Shown here piece after piece: positions 6,928 through 9,778 of a DNA stretch of 9,778 nucleotides. The notes under the pieces were generated by a model that was given only the letters and a program-made list of their open reading frames with translations, searched no databases and was not told where the DNA came from. Location: assembly GCA_049971355.1 (NCBI GenBank), contig JBMFLE010000026.1:1-9778 (forward strand). Reading direction: 5' to 3'. The translations under genes and the position numbers were made by a program. Source of the DNA: JBMFLE01 sp049971355. GTDB taxonomy: Bacteria > Patescibacteriota > Patescibacteriia > UBA2591 > UBA4787. The stretch's first letter is position 1. Each line of letters begins with the position of its first letter.

Positions 6928-6959
6928 GTGAATCATATTGATTCACTGTTTATATAACA
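6928..6959 (-). promoter_or_regulatory. Extended -10 with palindromic operator-like site before the small ORF
   Basis: Minus strand: TGTTATATA (6959-6951) is an extended -10 element with no good -35, predicting a start near 6944. A perfect palindrome, GTGAATC-ATATT-GATTCAC (6928-6946), covers that start site and ends five bases before the AAGGAGG. A 7-bp dyad with a 5-base centre spanning the start is typical of a dimeric repressor operator. As RNA it could also form a small hairpin at the 5' end of the leader. No regulator gene is in view. Confidence 0.4.
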
Positions 6960-7006
6960 GCAGATTCTAAAATTTTGACACGAGCTCGCACGACTCAGTG
7001 GTCCAA

Positions 7007-7024
7007 TTCACTCCCGAAAGTGAA
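7007..7024. repeat. Short hairpin, 6-bp stem
   Basis: TTCACT (7007-7012) and AGTGAA (7019-7024) enclose CCCGAA. It is modest alone, but it lies 4 bases from the next, much stronger hairpin. The TTCACT arm resembles the GATTCAC half-site of the operator-like palindrome at 6928-6946. Confidence 0.45.
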
Positions 7025-7028
7025 ATCA

Positions 7029-7070
7029 AGAGGTGGAATATGGAAGCGATCGCCGTGATATTCCACCTCT
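7029..7070. repeat. Strong hairpin, 13-bp perfect stem with palindromic loop
   Basis: AGAGGTGGAATAT (7029-7041) is perfectly complementary to ATATTCCACCTCT (7058-7070). The 16-base loop contains the palindrome GCGATCGC (7046-7053). There is no T-tract on either side, so it is not a simple terminator. It may belong to a structured RNA, a protein-binding site, or a mobile-element or inverted-repeat relic. Confidence 0.75.
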
Positions 7071-7097
7071 GAACCGAGAATGACTTGACCGGGTTGA

Positions 7098-7112
7098 CGG
7101 GGTGTCACCCCG
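7098..7112. repeat. GC-rich hairpin, 5-bp stem
   Basis: CGGGG (7098-7102) and CCCCG (7108-7112) enclose TGTCA. The stem is short but all G-C. It is the third element in the series of hairpins between the small ORF and the groE promoter. Confidence 0.45.
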
Positions 7113-7129
7113 ATAGCTACATCACGTCC

Positions 7130-7167
7130 GATGACAAAAAATCTACGGCCGTGGATTTTTTGTCATC
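7130..7167. repeat. Strong hairpin, 14-bp perfect stem with palindromic loop
   Basis: GATGACAAAAAATC (7130-7143) is perfectly complementary to GATTTTTTGTCATC (7154-7167). The 10-base loop contains the palindrome ACGGCCGT (7145-7152). It has the same architecture as the hairpin at 7029-7070: long perfect arms around a short GC-rich palindrome. No terminator T-tract lies outside the stem, though six T lie inside the right arm. Confidence 0.75.
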
Positions 7168-7376
7168 AAACATCTTAAATAAATTTTTTAATCAATTCTT
7201 GGTCTAGTTAATTGTGAATTGTCGGGATTTTCTCGGCATATATTTTTCTTAAGAAATTAATCAAAATCGTGCCATTTTTGAAAATTTGATTTTTAACTTT
7301 TGCTTCGAGGCTGACCTTTATTTTATATTTCCAGCTGACTCTACAGCTTATCAAAGAGTTTTCTTGGTCAAGGGGG

Positions 7377-7385
7377 TGTGGATAA
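7377..7385 (-). promoter_or_regulatory. Perfect DnaA-box match upstream of the groE promoter
   Basis: TGTGGATAA on the plus strand is the exact complement of the consensus DnaA box TTATCCACA. It ends 8 bases before the groE -35 hexamer. It is a single full match; I see no cluster of boxes around it, so regulation or chance is more likely than an origin. Confidence 0.4.
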
Positions 7386-7393
7386 CTTGTATA

Positions 7394-7421
7394 TTGACAA
7401 AATTTTTTTTTCTTTTATAAT
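7394..7421 (+). promoter_or_regulatory. Promoter of groES-groEL
   Basis: A consensus -35, TTGACA (7394-7399), and a consensus -10, TATAAT (7416-7421), are separated by 16 bases. This is the best promoter in the window. The predicted start, near 7428, falls inside the CIRCE operator that begins one base after the -10, so repressor binding would block initiation. Confidence 0.9.
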
Positions 7422-7448
7422 TTAGCACTAAGCATCAGTGAGTGCTAA
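7422..7448 (+). promoter_or_regulatory. CIRCE operator (HrcA binding site)
   Basis: The sequence matches the CIRCE consensus TTAGCACTC-N9-GAGTGCTAA, with one change in the left arm: TTAGCACTA (7422-7430), a 9-base spacer, and GAGTGCTAA (7440-7448). HrcA binds this element as a repressor of chaperonin genes and releases it on heat stress. The position directly behind the -10 of groES fits. hrcA itself is not in the window, so its presence elsewhere in the genome is predicted. Confidence 0.95.
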
Positions 7449-7473
7449 TTAATAAATTGTAAAGAGTTGTGAT

Positions 7474-7770
7474 ATGTCTAAAGTAAATCTTAAACCACTT
7501 AACGACAAAATTATTATTAAGCCAATTAAAGAAGATAAGGTAACAGCAGGCGGAATTGTTTTACCGCAGACAGTCGAAGAAAAGCCAGAGAAGGGCGAGG
7601 TTTTGGCAGTAGGACCTGGCAAATTGTTAGAAAATGGTCAGCGAGCACCGATGAGTGTAAAAGTTGGTGATAAAGTTGTTTTCAAGAAATACTCACCAGA
7701 TGAGATTAAACTTGATAAAGAGGAATATCTAATTATTTCTGAAGATGATATTCTAGCAATTATTGATTAA
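7474..7770 (+). CDS. groES: Co-chaperonin GroES
   Basis: GroES is the heptameric lid that closes the GroEL folding chamber. The 98 residues are normal family length. The start LKPLNDKIIIKP (6-17) is the usual beta-strand opening. The mobile loop follows (about 17-36) with the GroEL-binding tripeptide I28-V29-L30 in GGIVLP, then GEVLAVGPGK (41-50), and VKVGDKVVFKKYSPDEIK, which matches the conserved VKVGD-x-V-x-F-x-x-Y block. It ends with EYLIISEDDILAII. The ATG is 25 bases after the CIRCE element, with only a weak AAAGAG upstream as a possible ribosome binding site. It is the first gene of the heat-shock operon and is separated from groEL by 128 bases, wider than usual, with a hairpin in the gap. 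Confidence 0.98.
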   Translation: MSKVNLKPLNDKIIIKPIKEDKVTAGGIVLPQTVEEKPEKGEVLAVGPGKLLENGQRAPMSVKVGDKVVFKKYSPDEIKLDKEEYLIISEDDILAIID

Positions 7771-7805
7771 TTAATTAATTAATAATTAAAACAATCCCAA
7801 CAATC

Positions 7806-7870
7806 CGAATGTATCCGAACACTCCGAATAAAAGAAATTGAAAAATATTCGTGGTATTCGGATAAATTCG
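7806..7870 (+). repeat. Threefold inverted repeat / long hairpin between groES and groEL
   Basis: Three copies of TCCGAA, starting at 7804, 7814 and 7823, face three copies of ATTCG, starting at 7847, 7856 and 7866. The spacings mirror each other (10 and 9 bases, then 9 and 10). The arms pair as CGAAT (7806-7810), TATCCGAA (7812-7819) and CGAATA (7825-7830) with their complements at 7846-7870. A five-base internal loop and a single mismatch separate the blocks, and the A-rich loop is 15 bases (7831-7845). No T-tract follows, so it is not a typical terminator. It could be an RNA processing or stability element that sets the groES:groEL ratio. Confidence 0.75.
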
Positions 7871-7898
7871 CTGTTTGAGATTGTGTACGTAGGTAAAT

Positions 7899-9524
7899 AT
7901 GGCAAAACAAATTTTATTTGATGAAAGGGCGCGTGCTGCCCTAAAGCGCGGGATTGATAAGTTGGCGAAAACAGTGAAAATTACTCTCGGTCCAAAAGGT
8001 CGAAATGTTGCCCTAGACAAAGGTTTTGGTTCGCCAACTATTACCAACGATGGTGTGACCGTGGCTAAAGAAATTGAACTTGAGGACAAGTACGAAAATG
8101 TCGGCGCTCAGTTACTGCAAGAAGTTGCCTCAAAAACTAATGATGTAGCCGGTGATGGTACAACTACAGCTGTAATTTTAGCTGAGGCGATTTTTACCCA
8201 GGGGTTGAAATATGTTGCAGCTGGTGCTAATCCAATGTTAATTCGGAGAGGAATTGAAAAGGGGGTTGAAATAGTAGTGAAAGAATTAAAAGAAAAATTA
8301 GCCAAATCAATTTCGACTCCGGAAGAAATCGAACAGGTTGCCTCAATTTCGGCCAATGACCCGGAAATTGGTAAAATTATTGCCCAAGCGATGCAAAAAG
8401 TTGGTAAAGATGGTGTGATTACTGTTGAAGAATCGCAATCAGCAGAAACAACTGTTGAATCAACTGAAGGAATGCAATTCGACCACGGTTATGTTTCACC
8501 TTATATGATTACCAATCCAGAAAGAATGACTGCGGAGCTGAATGATCCCCATATTCTAATTACCGATAAGAAAGTTTCGGCTATAAATGAAATTTTGCCG
8601 CTTTTGGAAAAAATGGTCCAGATTGGTAAAAAAGATTTAGTGGTTATTGCTGATGAAATTGAGGGCGAGGCTTTGGCAACTTTTGTGGTTAATAAATTAA
8701 GGGGCATTTTTAATGTTTTAGCTGTCAAAGCGCCTGGTTTTGGTGAGAGGAAAAAAGAAATGCTCCAGGATATTGCTGTTTTAACTGGCGGCAAGGTAAT
8801 TTCTGAAGATGTTGGTTTAAAATTGGAAAATGTCACTCTTGATGATTTGGGACAGGCTCGGCGAGTAATCGCTGATAAAGAGAAAACTACTATTGTTGAA
8901 GGAAAAGGCGATCCAAAAGAGATTAAGGAGAGAATAAGTCAAATTAAAAAAGAAATTGAACGGACGACCTCTGACTTTGACAAAGAAAAATTAGAAGAAA
9001 GATTAGCTAAATTATCCGGTGGTGTAGCTGTCATTAAAGTTGGCGCTGCTACTGAGACAGAAATGAAAGAAAGAAAGTTTAAAGTTGAAGATGCGGTTAA
9101 TGCCACCAAAGCCGCAATTGAAGAAGGAATTGTGGTTGGCGGAGGTGTGGCTTTATTGCGCTGTCTTCCAGCCTTAGAAAAAGTTAAATTAGAAGGTGAT
9201 GAAGGATTGGGGATTGATATTTTAAAAAGAGCTTTAGATGAACCGTTAAAACAAATCACCGCCAACGCTGGACAAAATGGTAATATTGTGGCTCAAAAAG
9301 TTAAAGAAAGTAAAGATGTTAATTTCGGCTATAACGCCGAAACTGATAAATTTGAAGATTTGGTTAAAGCTGGTATTGTTGACCCGGTTAAGGTTACGCG
9401 TTCTGCTTTGCAAAATGCTGCCTCAATTGCTAGTTTACTTTTAACTACTGAAGCAGTGGTGACTGACATTCCAGAAAAAAAAGAAAAAGAGCACACTCAT
9501 CCGCCAATGCCTGAAGAGTACTAA
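7899..9524 (+). CDS. groEL: Chaperonin GroEL
   Basis: GroEL is the double-ring ATP-driven folding chamber that works with GroES. The 541 residues are full length. The equatorial domain begins MAKQILFDERAR and has LGPKGRNV (30-37), NDGVTVAKEI (50-59) and the nucleotide-binding GDGTTT (85-90). The apical domain is complete, including the VSPYMITN region. The returning hinge and equatorial part hold GGVAVIKVGA and VEDAVNAT with the ATPase aspartate region, then EEGIVVGGG. The C-terminus is EKKEKEHTHPPMPEEY instead of the Gly-Gly-Met repeat seen in E. coli; that tail varies among lineages. AGGT at 7891-7894 is a weak ribosome binding site 4 bases from the ATG. Transcription comes from the groES promoter through the spacer hairpin and ends at the terminator at 9550. 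Confidence 0.98.
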   Translation: MAKQILFDERARAALKRGIDKLAKTVKITLGPKGRNVALDKGFGSPTITNDGVTVAKEIELEDKYENVGAQLLQEVASKTNDVAGDGTTTAVILAEAIFTQGLKYVAAGANPMLIRRGIEKGVEIVVKELKEKLAKSISTPEEIEQVASISANDPEIGKIIAQAMQKVGKDGVITVEESQSAETTVESTEGMQFDHGYVSPYMITNPERMTAELNDPHILITDKKVSAINEILPLLEKMVQIGKKDLVVIADEIEGEALATFVVNKLRGIFNVLAVKAPGFGERKKEMLQDIAVLTGGKVISEDVGLKLENVTLDDLGQARRVIADKEKTTIVEGKGDPKEIKERISQIKKEIERTTSDFDKEKLEERLAKLSGGVAVIKVGAATETEMKERKFKVEDAVNATKAAIEEGIVVGGGVALLRCLPALEKVKLEGDEGLGIDILKRALDEPLKQITANAGQNGNIVAQKVKESKDVNFGYNAETDKFEDLVKAGIVDPVKVTRSALQNAASIASLLLTTEAVVTDIPEKKEKEHTHPPMPEEY

Positions 9525-9549
9525 ATTTTGATAAAAATTTTAATTTCCG

Positions 9550-9588
9550 AAACTATTGGGTTTCCAGAACCCAATAGTTTTCATTTTG
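9550..9588 (+). terminator. Intrinsic terminator of the groES-groEL operon
   Basis: A perfect 13-bp stem, AAACTATTGGGTT (9550-9562) and AACCCAATAGTTT (9568-9580), has a 5-base loop and is followed by TCATTTTG. It lies 25 bases after the groEL stop and is the strongest terminator hairpin in the window. The A/T-symmetrical arms could work on either strand. Confidence 0.9.
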
Positions 9589-9778
9589 TCCAAAATTGGT
9601 CAGAAATTCCCTAAAAATTATTACGCATTAAATTTATTATTCGGCAGAAAGAAACGATCGTTCTAAAATCCCGAATTAAAAATAATAAAAATTAGAAGAC
9701 CGGACATGAACCCAAAAATGGGACGCCATTTGTGTAATTTCTAAACCTAATTTCCAATGTCTAATGAAATGTCAAAGT
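9589..9778. other. Intergenic sequence at window edge with degenerate short repeat
   Basis: There is no convincing gene. The last 40 bases hold three loose 12-14 base units that begin TAAT: TAATTTCTAAACC (9735-9747), TAATTTCCAATGTC (9748-9761) and TAATGAAATGTC (9762-9773). They look like the edge of a low-complexity intergenic repeat that continues outside the window. A 10-base palindrome, AACGATCGTT, lies at 9653-9662. A minus-strand frame reading WRPIFGFMSGLLIFIIF and ending at about 9670 is hydrophobic but only about 25 codons long. Confidence 0.4.

Larger units (their letters stand above)
6960..7376. other. Intergenic region with hairpin cluster, no convincing gene
   Basis: No RNA gene I know fits here: I find no RNase P, tmRNA, SRP RNA or 6S core sequence on either strand. 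Positions about 6980-7170 carry four consecutive hairpins (listed separately) and are richer in G+C than the surroundings: 32 of 60 bases in 7081-7140 and 28 of 60 in 7021-7080, against 18 of 60 in 7201-7260. A minus-strand frame is open from 7162 to the TGA at 6995-6997 (37 codons if started from GTG 7108), but it is made largely of the hairpin arms. Positions 7170-7376 are AT-rich, with nothing I can name. Confidence 0.5.

Noticed and set aside
6980..7170. CRISPR array or integron attC sites
   Set aside because: The hairpins differ in sequence, with no direct repeats of constant length and no regular spacers, and there are no attC core sites or integrase gene.
6657..7376. RNase P RNA, tmRNA, SRP RNA or 6S RNA in the large intergenic region
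   Set aside because: I looked on both strands for the RNase P core GAGGAAAGTCC, a tmRNA tRNA-like 3' end, and the SRP GGAAGGAAGCAG motif, and found none. The hairpin series does not resemble a single 6S-type rod.
7377..7385. Origin of replication in the groES upstream region
   Set aside because: There is only one perfect DnaA box, with no cluster and no clear unwinding element; dnaA is 7 kb away with only a one-mismatch box beside it.
7206..7420. Plus-strand open frame of roughly 55 codons before groES
   Set aside because: It has no ATG or ribosome binding site, runs through the DnaA box, promoter and -10, and ends at the CIRCE edge, so it is chance.
7775..8089. Minus-strand frame across the groES-groEL spacer and groEL start
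   Set aside because: It is antisense to conserved groEL and crosses the repeat hairpin; the other long minus-strand frames inside groEL are likewise shadows of the coding strand.

Overview
The window reads as bacterial chromosome from a low-GC organism with reduced gene content. My best guess is a Patescibacteria/CPR lineage of Parcubacteria type, though the sequence alone does not prove it. The reasons are: dnaA is followed by a pilus ATPase gene instead of dnaN; lgt, dnaA and pilB are packed together; secG sits next to a membrane-anchored family 5 solute-binding protein with no permease or ATPase genes nearby; and most genes lack a clear Shine-Dalgarno sequence. TGA is a normal stop here: the binding-protein gene ends in TGA directly against a tRNA. 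This argues against the UGA-to-glycine code of Gracilibacteria/Absconditabacteria.

Layout. Positions 1-3377 form a plus-strand block: the 3' end of lgt, complete dnaA, and complete pilB/gspE. A bidirectional terminator (3413-3437) separates it from a convergent minus-strand block that runs secG, solute-binding protein, tRNA-Leu(CAG), trpS (6564 down to 3469) behind one good promoter. Positions 6625-7393 contain no obvious large gene. This stretch holds a minus-strand terminator hairpin, a possible small membrane-protein gene interrupted by an in-frame TAG with its own strong ribosome binding site and a palindromic operator-like site, and a cluster of strong perfect hairpins in a locally GC-richer patch. 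From 7377 come a perfect DnaA-box match, a sigma70-type promoter, a CIRCE operator and groES-groEL on the plus strand, ending in a strong terminator at 9550-9588. The last 190 bases are intergenic, with a degenerate short repeat at the window edge.

How the genes work together. The window mixes core housekeeping functions: lipoprotein maturation (Lgt), replication initiation (DnaA), type IV pilus assembly (PilB), protein export (SecG), peptide or oligomer binding at the membrane, tryptophan and leucine decoding, and HrcA-controlled chaperonin. There is no phage, transposase, CRISPR array or recognisable defence system. The most unusual part is the non-housekeeping island between secG and groES (about 6.66-7.17 kb). 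It may be a small regulated membrane-peptide locus plus a structured RNA or DNA element, or the decayed remains of a gene. The groES-groEL spacer also carries an unusual threefold inverted-repeat hairpin.
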